Origin: Mastigamoeba balamuthi
Lineage: Eukaryota > Evosea > Mastigamoebida > Mastigamoebidae
DNA: 64,000 bases
Assembly: GCA_902651635.1 (NCBI GenBank)
Contig: CACRSC010000031.1
Span: 595,035 to 659,034 of the forward strand
Reading direction: 5' to 3'
Below the pieces are notes generated by a model. It ran no database searches and was not told where the DNA came from. It saw nothing but the letters and a program-made list of their open reading frames with translations. Shown in pieces: positions 9,676-19,877 of the stretch (the first letter of the stretch is position 1; each line of letters begins with the position of its first letter). Position numbers and translations under genes: made by a program.

Positions 9676-11380
9676 ATGGAGCGCATCGGAGTGAAAAGCG
9701 AGGCAGGGCACTCGCACTACCCGCGCCCGGCGTGGCAGCGCCTGTCGTTCTACAGGGAGCCGCCGCGGGGCGAGGTGACGCTGGAGGAGCTCGAGCAGGC
9801 GGCCCTCGACCGCCTCGCTGTGCTCCACGCGCTGGACGCGGCCTCTGTCAGGGGCATCGCGTCGGGCGACGAGCGCGCCATGACGCTGGCCAACACCCTG
9901 CTGCCGCTGGCGACAGAGGACGACGCCTGGCGCGACATCGGTGAGAGAAGATTTCCCTCGTCTGGATTCCTGGAAGTATCTTCAGGATATCCAGATTCCA
10001 GATTTCTTCCAGTATTTCCCTCCCTCTGTGTGTGCGTCTGCTGACGCCGGTCTCAATAACTGCAGCGTCGCACTTTGTGCTGAGGCTGGCGTTCGCCTCG
10101 AGCGAGGACAACAGGCGCTGGTTCGTCGCGCAGGAGCGCTCTCTGCTGCGCATGCGCCTGCACTCGCTGAGCACCGACGACTGCTCCTCGTTCATGCGCG
10201 AGGCCGGCCTGGGCTACTCGCGCATCACCTCTGAAGGCGCGTCCCCTCGCATCCCGCACTCCGAAGACGCTCCCCTCCTCACCGACGGTGCTCCTCCTTC
10301 CCTCCCTCCCTCCCTCCACCCCTGCAGAGCTGGCGAGCCTGAGGGACGAGCTCGTGGCCGTCGAGATGTCGCGCGGGGCCGCGGCCTCCAAGGCGCTGGC
10401 CTCGGCGTACGTGCGCGTGCCCTTCGAGGAGGCCCTCGACCTCGTCAAGGACCGCGCGGTCCTCGTCCTCGGCGGCGACGCTGTGGTCCCGCAGGAGCGC
10501 GTGACGTCTGTGCTGCTCGGCCGCTTCCGCAGCTCGCTGAGCGAGGCGCTCGCGGTGGCCGCGCGCTCGCAGCCGCTGCAGTCGCCGAGGCTCGAGCGCC
10601 TGCGCCCGCTGCTGGCGGTCGCGTCCAAGCGGCTGGTGCCCAACGCCGCGGGCTCGCGGGCGTACGCGCAGGGCGCCGTCGCGTGCACGGCTGCCGACGT
10701 GGAGGACCTCGCCCAGCGGTCGTTCCCGCCGTGCATGCGCGAGCTGCACAGGGCGTTCTGCCGCGACAACCACCTGCGGCACTGGGGCAGGATGCAGCTC
10801 GGCCTCTTCCTCAAGGGCGTCGGCCTGCCGCTCGAGGAGTCGCTGTCGTACTGGTCGCAGCGCCTCTGCAAGAAGTTCGACGAGACAAAGGCGCGCTCGG
10901 GGCCCCTCTCCCGGCACTGACAACAGCGCGGGACCCGCAGATGCGCCCGTACCTGTACAACGTGCGCCACCTGTACGGCAAGGAGGGCCGCGGGGTCGAC
11001 TACACGCCGTACGGCTGCGTCAAGGTGATCTCGTTTGCAGTGCAGCAGGGCGAGCACCACGGGTGCCCGTTCAACACGAACCAGTACTCGACCTCGCAGC
11101 TGCGCGAGATGATCGCCGGCGACGGGCTGAGGCCCGAGGACGTGGCCGAGATCGTCTCGTACGCGGAGCAGGGGCACCCGCAGGTCGCCTGCTGCAAGTA
11201 CTACGAGCTCCGGCACCCGGGGGCGGCGCCCGACGAGCTCGTCGTGAACCACCCCAACACGTACGCTGCGCACAGCCGCAGGTACTGGACGCAGCGCCTC
11301 GCTGGAGGGCACGACAACGGGGCGCCTTCCGCGCAGTCGCCTCGCGGTCACAGCGCTGCCTCTGCTTCGCCGCCGCCTCC

Positions 11381-11420
<40 letters not shown>

Positions 11421-11531
11421 CCTGCGGGGTCTGACGAGCCCGCCCCGATGGAAATCGTGGAGAGCGACAGCATGGACGCTGCGCTGTACGAGCTTGATGC
11501 CAATCCCGATGCCAAGCCCGCGGACGAGTAG
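9676..11531 (+). CDS. PRIM2: DNA primase large subunit (PRIM2/PriL)
   Basis: Regulatory Fe-S subunit of the DNA polymerase alpha-primase complex. Exons: 9676-9940, 10066-10236 (or to 10287), 10328-10890, 10941-11531. I chose the ATG at 9676: an in-frame ATG at 9565 would nearly abut the divergent gene, and the conserved region begins at YPRPAWQRLSFYREPP. The four cluster cysteines are present in FPPCMREL, PYGCVKVI, HHGCPF and VACCKYYEL; around them are LRHWGRMQLGLFLKG and YNVRHLYGKEG. The C-terminal extension has a poly-Ala run coded by GCT repeats (11380-11420) and an acidic tail. The last intron (10891-10940) has no GT between the conserved coding flanks, so a GC-AG intron is required. For the middle one, either a GC donor at 10237 or a GT donor at 10288 keeps frame. 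Confidence 0.93.
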
Positions 11532-11617
11532 GACGCTGTTAGCACAGATAAAGGGCAATGTTGCAGGTACTCGACCTGGGTAGATATCGAGAGGCAATCG
11601 AACTGAAACCATTCATT

Positions 11618-12846
11618 TTATATTGGTGGCTCCTCGGAAATGGGCAACTGCTCAAACTCGGGGCCATTGGATGAGGTGTACGGTCTGTGTTTGCGTGTGC
11701 ATGACCTCCAGCACATCACGATGCTTAGCACTGAATGTAGGTTGTAAGTACGCGTGTACGATTTCATAGGTTTAGTACCGATTCCTAGTGTCGATATGGC
11801 CATGACCACGGACCTGTGTGTGGCACGAGCACGTGTCAAGAGACAGAAGAAAGAACAACACCTTACCCGACTGTGACCATTCTCCAGAGATCTGAGCGAG
11901 CCTCGCTGTAGTACTGTGCATCGCGGTCGCACGACGATGCGTTGATGAGCGTGGAGACCACCGAGTCCCCGACGACGCTAGCGACGCTGTGGTACGAGGC
12001 GCACGCATCCGCTCGCACGAGGCAGGCGTCGCCCAGATGGCTCCAGTGGCCGGCGTGGCCGCCCGCCTTGAAGTCGACGACCCCGACAACCGTGAACGAG
12101 TCGCGGGGCGTGGAGCACGCGAGGGCAAGCGCGACGGCGTTGAGCGCCAGCACCACAGGCCATGTCACGATCTCGCAGCACCTCATCGTCCCGTCGACAA
12201 ACGAGTGGCAGCACGACACGTACCTCTGCGGGCGTCCACCGCTTCAGTGACGAAAACCGAACCCCCCCCCACCCGCGAATCCGCTCGGGAAAACGTGAAG
12301 CAGGCAANCGGGAAAACGCGGAAGCAGGCAATTGAATCGCGCGACCTTGACGGGCGCCGAGAACATGCAGAGCAGCAGGCACGGGCAGAGGCAGAAGGGG
12401 GCGACCAGCGCCGCGTACCCCGCGACGAGCGTCGCCATCGCCACGGCGTCGAGCGCCGCCAGCGCCCTCGCGACTGCCGCGTGCGGCACTGCGCTCAGCC
12501 TCTCGCGCGCCACCGCCCTGACGACCGCAGCACACGACGACGACGCGTTGCGCGCCCCCTCCGACGACGACGACGACGACGAGTTGGGCGCGCAGAGCGA
12601 GGCGGGGGTCGGGGGGACAGAGGACGAGCAGAGGTCGAGGTGCCGCGCGGGGGCCGAGTAGTCGGAGCGGGCTGAGGAGCAGGCGCTGTAGAGCAGCAGG
12701 GCGACGCCCACGGCGCCCAGCAGCGTCGAGGCAGCGCGCAGGACGCAGTCGGGGTCGCTCCAGAACTCGCGGCTGAGGACGCTCTTGGGCGGCGCCGGGG
12801 GCGCTCGGGGCCGCCGGGGGCAGCAGCGTGTGCAGTCGCGGGCCAT
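11618..12846 (-). CDS. Multi-pass membrane protein, unknown family
   Basis: Three exons (12846-12346, 12225-11867, 11813-11618) join in frame to about 350 residues. The N-terminus is Cys/Arg/Pro-rich (MARDCTRCC). Hydrophobic spans: AASTLLGAVGVALLLYSA, then a Ser-rich loop with Asn-Ser-Ser glycosylation sites, VAMATLVAGYAALVAPFC, and WPVVLALNAVALALAC, followed by a Cys-containing loop and a tail ending EQLPISEEPPI. The layout recalls four-span proteins such as tetraspanins, but the CCG motif of that family is absent. The last exon is the least certain part. The first intron carries an N at 12308 flanked by a short duplication, probably a contig join, so the intron length is unreliable. Confidence 0.6.
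12286..12331. other. Contig join: N at 12308 with flanking 22-bp near-duplicate
   Basis: The bases before the N (CGGGAAAACGTGAAGCAGG and on) are repeated almost exactly after it (CGGGAAAACGCGGAAGCAGG). This is what two unmerged overlapping contig ends would leave. It lies in an intron, so coding is not affected. Confidence 0.7.
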
Positions 12847-13734
12847 TCCGGTGCTGTGCGGGGCGGCGGGTGCGCGTGCTGGTCTTGGAAAAGCGATCAG
12901 TAGAATTTTGAAGTGTGTGCTGGGGGATTGGGTGGCCTCCCGGTTACGTTTCTGCGGAAGATAGGAGGCTGAGTCGAGTGGGGGGGTGTGCTGCATGCGA
13001 ACCTGTTGGAGGAGCCGTGGGACTCGGGGGGTGCACAAGGTTTGGGTACACTCCGTTGCAATGCCACGCAGTGGGAGTGATCGTCTCGTTTGAAGACTCG
13101 TTAAGCGTTGCTGGGCAGAGGGGTAGCTGAGTTGGTCAATTACGGTGGAGCGGTGCCTGGATGGCGGCCACGAGCCTCAGATTTGGAATCCTGAATTCGG
13201 AAATCAATTGTGCTGCCTTGTCGAGTCGCTTTTTTATTTCCAACGCCCGTTCTTAGATCCGCGTATCTTCCCCGATCGGTGCCAGGGCCCGCGCCCTCCC
13301 CGCCCACCCAGCCAACTGGTCCCCCACCGGCCAAGTGATGAGCCGCAATTTCCCCCGCGACCTTTCGTCTCCGAAGCGCCCCTCCCCTGACGTAAATCGT
13401 GACGCAAAGAGCGATTTTGGGGGCGCCTGCCTGTCCCTTCTCTGTTCCTTGTAGGAAAAAAAGCCAAGGCCCCCGTCGCCCCCCTTTTCCTGAGCACAGG
13501 TCCCCTGTCGCTTTCTGTCGCAGCCGCGCTACCCCCCAAACCCACTGTACGACCCCCCCCCCCTGCCCCCTCCCGCCGTCCCCCACTCGGCCGCCGGTCG
13601 CCGTCCGGGGTCGTCTCCGCGCCCCTTGAGGATTTTCGCGATCTCGGCCCGACGGCGGCCATTTTGGCGGAGGCGATGTCCTCTGGGAGGTTTGTTGTTG
13701 CCGCGCTCTGACGAGGGACGCCCCCCCGCAGCGA
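12847..13734. other. Intergenic between divergent genes
   Basis: About 890 bp separating the starts of the membrane protein (minus) and the RRM protein (plus). It contains C-rich tracts (near 13550) and an isolated box A-like string near 13126, but no box B, so no tRNA is called. No coding frame with support. Confidence 0.55.
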
Positions 13735-14937
13735 ATGGCATCTGTGGAGGACAAGATCCTGGCACTGCACGCCGCCAAGCTCCTCGTACGTCCAGCGCCG
13801 GCACGCGAGCCGCACCGTTTCGGCGTGGCGTTTTATTTTGTTTCCCTTGTTGTGGGGCGCGCAAACAATTAAACAATCGCCGAATTGCCCCCACCGCCGA
13901 AACCGCGGTGTCGGCCAGTTCTGCTCGGGCGGGGCACGTACAGCCCGTCGCAGCCGCCCTCGTGGCGGTGGCGTCTCCGCCGTACCGCGCTCCTCTCCCC
14001 GAGCGCCAGCGCAATTTCCTCCAAATTTCCCAACTCGCCGCCAATTAAATTGAGTCTGTCAAGCAATCGTCTCCCCCGACCTCCGCCCCACTCGGCAGCC
14101 CCACTGATCCCGGGGGGCCCACCTCCTGCGCCCGCGACGCCACCGCCAGTCTGCGAGGGCCCAGGAGGCGGTCATGCGCGTGCTGGTCAAGGACGAGGAC
14201 GTTGCCGCTGTCGTCGCCTCGATGACGAAGCCCCGCGCGGCCCCCGCCGCCGCCGACGCCGCCGGCGCCGCCCCCCGCGCGCCGCGCGCGCCTCGTCAGC
14301 CCCAGGTGCACTCTGGCGAGCCCTCGAAGACGACGCTCTTCGTCGCGAACCTGCCGTTTGCGGTCGACGACGCGGGCCTGCAGCAGATATTCGAGGGCCA
14401 GAAGGTCAAGGAGGCGCGCGTGGCGGTCCGCCGCGACGGCCGCAGCCGCGGGTACGGCTTCGTGACGTTTGAGAACGAGGCGGACATGCTGTCGGCGCTC
14501 AAGGTCGTCGACAAGAGCCTCGTCGAGGGCCGCGAGATCAGCGTCCGCGTCGTCATGGGCGAGATGGGCGACCGCAAGGCCGCCGCCCCCGCGGCCCCGC
14601 GCCAGCGCCAGGCCGCCGCCGCCGGCGCCGCCGCCTCGGACGCGGCCGCCGCGGAGGCGTCCAAGACGGTCGCGTTCGTCGGGAACCTGCCGTTCACGGT
14701 CGACGACGCGGCGCTGGCCAAGCTCTTCGCGGGCTACGCCATCAAGGAGGCCCACGTCAGCGTGCGCCCCAACGGCCGCAGCAAGGGCTACGCGCTGGTG
14801 ACGTTTGAGAACGAGGCCGAGCAGGCGCGCGCCATCGCCTCGCTCAACGGTAGCAACGTCGAGANGTCACCGCCGCCGCCGCCGCCCCCGCGTCGCCCGC
14901 CGCCGTCGCGCCCGCCTCCCCCGCCGAGGCCAAGTGA
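13735..14937 (+). CDS. RNA-binding protein with two RRM domains
   Basis: Exon 1 (13735-13785) codes MASVEDKILALHAAKLL. A 379-bp intron follows, then exon 2 from 14165. RRM1 has TLFVANLPFAVDD (RNP2) and RSRGYGFVTFENEADM (RNP1). RRM2 has TVAFVGNLPFTVDD and RSKGYALVTFENEAEQ. Ala-rich linkers separate them. RRM2 lacks its last strand: after LNGSNVE there is an N at 14865, and the frame then shifts. The Ala/Pro tail ending AEAK with a stop at 14935-14937 is the likely true C-terminus; in the other frame the stop is at 14965. RRM1 ends with GREISVRVVMG, so I infer that the equivalent of about eight residues is missing at the N. Probable nuclear or nucleolar RNA-binding protein; the specific role is not recognisable. 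Confidence 0.8.
14865..14865. other. Single N inside the RRM2 coding region (probable contig join)
   Basis: Reading frame and domain integrity both break here: the final RRM2 strand expected after LNGSNVEG is absent, and the downstream Ala/Pro tail is in a different frame. A short missing segment is the simplest explanation. Confidence 0.7.
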
Positions 14938-15266
14938 GGCCCCCGTGTCGCCCTCTGCTGCCTAGGTGGGGGCGGGGCACTTGTTTTCCCTTCCCTTCTG
15001 GCCCCCCTCGGGCTCGGGGCTGCGGATGGGGGCGAGCGGCGGGCTGCTGCCGCTGCCTCTCCGCGGCCTGGGGCCTGCCTTGGGGGGAATGCCCTGCGGA
15101 CGTTCCTTCCTTCTCCCCCCGCGGCAATGGAGTTCCAAACTTCGGTCACAATTTAAACACACCAGTCCTGTCTGCAGCTTCTCTTCTCCTGTTGGCCTAT
15201 GCAGCCTTGTCTCACGACTGATTCTTAACAGCCAGTATTCACAGCACTTGAGCGTGGCTGGGGTCT
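14938..15266. other. Intergenic between convergent genes
   Basis: About 330 bp with the 3' flanks of the RRM gene and of the minus-strand receptor kinase. Nothing else recognised. Confidence 0.5.
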
Positions 15267-18200
15267 CTAGAGCACTGGGGCCTTCTCGGACGAGTCAGAG
15301 TCCTTGCGAACCACCACGGGCTTCTGGAACCAGGACTTGCGGCGTTTCGCGGCGTTTGGGCTGAGGCCCTCGGCCAGGGCTCTGGCGACGGGTCTCAGCT
15401 GCTCGTCCTTGTCCTTGCAGCAGCTCTCCCACGAGTTGTGCGTGCTCCGGGGCACCGCGGTGGGCTCCCCGGGATTGGCCCCAGGCAGCGTCGCCACGAG
15501 CTGCTCCAGCTCCCTCGCCACCTCCTCGAACGTCATCCTCTTGTCGGGGCTGGGGTCCCAGCACGACGCCAGCATGCTCGCGAGTACCGCGGGGCAGCCC
15601 GAGGGTATCGGAGGGCGATGGCCCTCGACGATGTACTTGGTCAGGAGGAACAGCGACTTGAACCCGTGGCCCGCGAAGGCCTCGCGCTCGGTGCAGAGCT
15701 CCCACAGCATTATCGAGAAGCTGTACACGTCCGCCGCCTTGGAGTAGTTGCTGCTCCCCTTGAGGATCTCCGGGGCCATGTACAGGGGCGTCCCGAGCCC
15801 CTTGGTCTGCAACCCCCGAGCATCAGTCTGAAAGAAATCAAAGGCAACCGGCGATAAACGTGCCATCTTCAGCTCGGATTCGGTGACGGCCATACCCCTG
15901 CTGGTACCGAAGTCGGAGAGCTTGCAGACAACGGGGGCGTCGCAGCTGAGGGTCACAACGAGTATGTTGTCCGGCTTGAGGTCCCTGTGCAGCATGTTGG
16001 AGACGTGCAGGAACGACATCCCCCTGGCGCAGTCGAGCGCGGCCTTCATGCGGAAGGCGACCAGCAGCGTGTTGTGCTTCATCAGCGACCCGAGGCTCCC
16101 GAGCTCGAAGAACTCGGTAACGAGGCACAGGTGCTCCGGCGTTATGACAGCCCCGTAGAACTGGACGATGTGCGGCGACTTGAGCTGCTCCATGTTCTCG
16201 ATCTCTCTGACTGTAACACATACTCGAAGTCAGAAGAGGCACGCGAACGGCCCACAGCGGCTCACAGAAGTCGGATTTAACGTCAGAGTTGAACTTGATC
16301 AGGTGGGACTTGAGCTCCTTGATGGCCACGGTGTTGCCCCTCCACTTTCCTCTGTACACAGTGCCGAAGCTGCCCTCGCCCACAGCCTCGCCGAGCTGCA
16401 GCTCGTCAAAGTCGATCCTCGTGCTCAGCTTCCCCTCGAGCGAGACCTTAAGGAACCTGTGCTGCTTACACACATTTGCCCCCTCGAAGACTGCGAGAGC
16501 ACGTCAGACGGCGCTGGTGTTCTGCGGCTCTTGCGTACACCCGATCGCAAGAGCGACTTTGGTGGACACCTTGGCGGTGCAATAGAGGATGGCAGCCACG
16601 TCGATGGTCTCGTGCGAGCCCGCCTTGATGGTGCCCTCAGGGTACTCGGCGTTGACCTCGTACTTGTTGTTGATGACCGGGTGCAGCTTGAACGATATCT
16701 TCTTGGAGAGCTTGTTCGTGATGACCACCTCCTGCGTCAGCGGCACACCGACGTCCGCCTGCAGCCCGTCGAGGCCGAAGTTCAGCACGGACGGCGCCAC
16801 GCTCCAGTCCTCGTCCGAGACGGCGAGCGTTGAGTCGGCCAGGAACAGCGGGTTGTTGTCGCTGGTGGACTCCAAGCGCGGCAGAGTCCGCTCGGCCTCG
16901 AAGGCAGTCACGCACATGGTGCCCGTAGGCGACGGGAACGACTCGCTTTTGGTCAGCTCGAAGTTCGTCGCGGTGTTGGAGGCCCGGGCCATGCCGAGCT
17001 CGGTCTCGAGCCGGGCCTCCTTGTCGTGGTTCCTCTTCCTCACGACCACCACGGCTGCCACGACGCAGGCGACCACGACAGCGGCGCCCCCGACGACCCC
17101 GCCTGCTACGGGCCCCGCCACTGATGCGTGGCCCCTGCCCAGGCACACGACACCATCGCTCCTGCCCGAGTCGCAGATAGCACACTCGACTCCGTCGAGA
17201 GCGTACTGATCCACACAGCGAAGGCACGACGACACTATACACTCGAGACAGAGCCTCGGGCACACTGCATGCCGGTCGCAGGAGTGGTGAGAACACGAGC
17301 CCGGCTGGAAGGCTACGAACCAACACAACTTGAGGTCCCGTTGGACCAGCTGCCCTCCGGGCATCGTAGGCATGCAGTCTCGTTCATCTCAAAGCCGGGA
17401 GAGCACCGCGTGCAGTTGCCAAGCCGGTCGCACTCGAAGCAGTTCGGCTCGATCTCAGAGCAGCCTTATTACATGTAAGCCTGGCCACAATGTACCACAC
17501 GAACCTTTACACACGTCGCCACCGCCCCATGTGTTCTCTGGGCACGGATAGCACACCGTTCCACTGGGGAAGAAGCCTTGGTTACAGAGACCGCACGAGC
17601 CACTGAAGCGGTCGCATATAAGGCAGTTGGTGTCGCACGCTGGGCGCAGTCAGCCAGGAAGGAAGGGCCCAGAGAGCACGTACCTTGACAATCGGTGGTT
17701 CCATCTGTCCATGTAAGATTATCCTGTGGGCATCGCCTGCATTCTGTTTGCTTGTTACCGACTCCAGGAGCACATCTAGTGCACCGCTTTGGTGCCATGC
17801 ATGCCAGGCACCCGGCAACACTCACGTTGCACTCTGCACAGAAGTTAGGGCACACATCCGGGTCTCCGGCTGGCTGTACCTTCGCAACCCGAGATGCCAT
17901 CACTTCCCTGCGATGCTGCACACTTGTAGCAGTACGATTCTGGGCCGAGTCCCCACCCGACCGAACAACGGGTCGCGCACTGCCCCGTTTCGTTGTCGCA
18001 CCCAGATTGACACCCGACACAATCGTGGTACACTGCTTGAGGGCCCGTGAGATGAAGACAGATCTGAAAAGTGATTGCCATACCTGGCGAACACCCGCCG
18101 CTGGCAGCATCTGGGATGTACTGTGGCAAGCAAGTGCAATTGGCGGGAGAGCACCCGCGCCCTCCTTCGCATTGCTCGCCGAGGGCAGAATCGATCCTTC

Positions 18201-19637
18201 CATCCCCACACGTTGCTGTCATACACTTGTTGATCCGCTGCCAGCGTGTAAGAAGTACATACGTGCAATTTTCAAGGTGAAGACACCCTCGAAAGCCTCC
18301 GGTGACACAGCAGCAAGAATGATAGTTCCGGCCCTCAGAGAGACGGTGGAGTACGTTCCCCCTGAGCCGCACGCACTTGAAGGCGCCGCAAGGCTTACAT
18401 TGACGCAATCATTGCACGACGTGACCAGAATGATTGCCACAGCGCCGGAGGACTGGCAGGTATCAACGGTGTACTTCCCATCAAGTGGGATATCGAAGCT
18501 GAAATACCGCACAGAACGTTCTGAGCATAGGTTACAATGAAACCAAGATAGATTGCTGCTCCTTACTTTGGTTGTTGTATGGCGAACACAGTTTAGCTGT
18601 CTCGGCAGATTTGAAGGTACCCCAAACCCGCTGAGGGATCGGCAATTTCGGAAGGTTCGACGAACAACTGTTATCTAGATAGGGGTGTTAGATCGGCGAT
18701 TGGCCAGTGCGCCCACAATCGCATGTGCGCGTTTCCGAGTTGCAGAGGCCTCCGCAAGAGTTGCAAACCACTTTTTCGTTACACCCATTTCCTATTGGGT
18801 CAGAGGAGCAGAACCACGGGGGGCACTGGCGAGGAGTACAGAAACCTATTTGAACGCATCAGCGACAAGGGGCAGAGATGGCGCGTGGCACGCAGACCCT
18901 CCTGCTGCACTCTGAGATAAGGATGAAGCTGTGCCCTTGCTCCGTTTATGTAGTCCTTGGTTGTGGATGAAGGCTCGGTGACCACCGCACATTCAGACAT
19001 CGTCTCTAGTTGCAGGAAGAGGAGCGAATGGTTCTCGCAGTCTGAAGAACGGCGTCATACAGATTGCGGCGGCAGTAACTGCCGATGGCGTCTTACCCGG
19101 TTTACCAATATCGTGGACGGCCCAGCCTGACGAGTCTAGAGACAATCCGCCGAAACCGATTCGCCAAGTGCCCTTGTCCGCCAGGCCCGGCCTGCTGCCG
19201 AAGGCGACAATTCCCTCGCCGCTGAACGGGCTGGCCATCCGCACGCAGAACTAAGGCAGCAAAGGATGATGCATCAGTTGATTCTGCACAGAACACTCAA
19301 GGAGTGCCCTCTGCTTCACTTCTGCGGGGCCGTGATGTGCGCCCTGCCGCTGTGCCTCGCACCACAGGCAGCCACCTCTCTCTCTTCCACAGAAAACACT
19401 CGAGGGCGGACATGGGCGCACCGAAGCCGAGGCTCCCTGGAACAGCGTCACCTGCGTCGTGTAGGACGTCCCTGTGGTGGCACGGAGCGAGGTGTCGAAG
19501 CTGGCGGCGTCGCTGTCGGCGGTCCCAAACACCGAACCCGAGCAGGGGCTCAGGGGCTGGTCGGGCACGCTCAGCGACAGCACGCACGCGGCGCACGCGG
19601 CCACTGAGAGGACTAACGCTGGGGTTCTCGCGCACAT
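15267..19637 (-). CDS. Transmembrane receptor kinase (TKL group) with lectin-like and Cys-rich ectodomain, Entamoeba TMK-like
   Basis: Minus-strand gene of a dozen or more exons. Signal peptide ALVLSVAACAACVLSLSVPD; a first beta domain like a laminin-G/ConA-type lectin (SFDTSLRATTGTSYTTQVTL, GEGIVAFGSRPGLADKGTWR); Cys-rich repeats (CPPWFCSSDPIGNGC, CGDGRIDSALGEQCEGGRGC, CVGCQSGCDNETGQC, CFECDRLGNCTRCSPGF); and one membrane span (VAGPVAGGVVGGAAVVVACV) followed by RKRNH. A juxtamembrane beta domain resembles an ASH/MSP fold (LNFGLDGLQADVGVPLTQEV). The kinase domain has GEGSFGTVYRG, VAIKEL, HRDLKPDNIL, LSDFGTSRG and MAPEIL, all catalytic residues present. A basic Ser-rich tail ends it. The order matches Entamoeba TMKs. 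Two ectodomain junctions (near 18270 and 17900) keep frame only with GC donors, or they are misread. Likely a signalling receptor; ligand unknown. Confidence 0.85.
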
Positions 19638-19877
19638 GATGTGCAATCGCGCTGGCGAAACGTGAGGCGGTGGTCCCCTTGGGTCCCAAGCGTGAAAAAA
19701 CGGTTTCTGAGTATCCCAGAGATGATGCCGCAAACGGCGATGACTCGGGCAACCGTCTGTCGCCTTTTCAAAACCCCTGATCGGAGAGAAAGCGAGTCTC
19801 GCGGACCGCGAACAGGGGAGCGCGCGCCTTGGGAGCCACTCGCGTTGAGCCAGCCAGGGGGGGAGGCGGTGTGTATT

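Noticed and set aside
11380-11420. GCT/CTG trinucleotide tracts (also near 46480, 49255 and 49520) as special repeats
   Set aside because: They are in frame and code poly-Ala or poly-Gln inside disordered parts of real proteins; ordinary low-complexity coding DNA.
13120-13200. tRNA-like string (TAGCTGAGTTGG fits box A)
   Set aside because: No box B (GGTTCGANTCC) follows at a workable distance and no acceptor stem can be formed.
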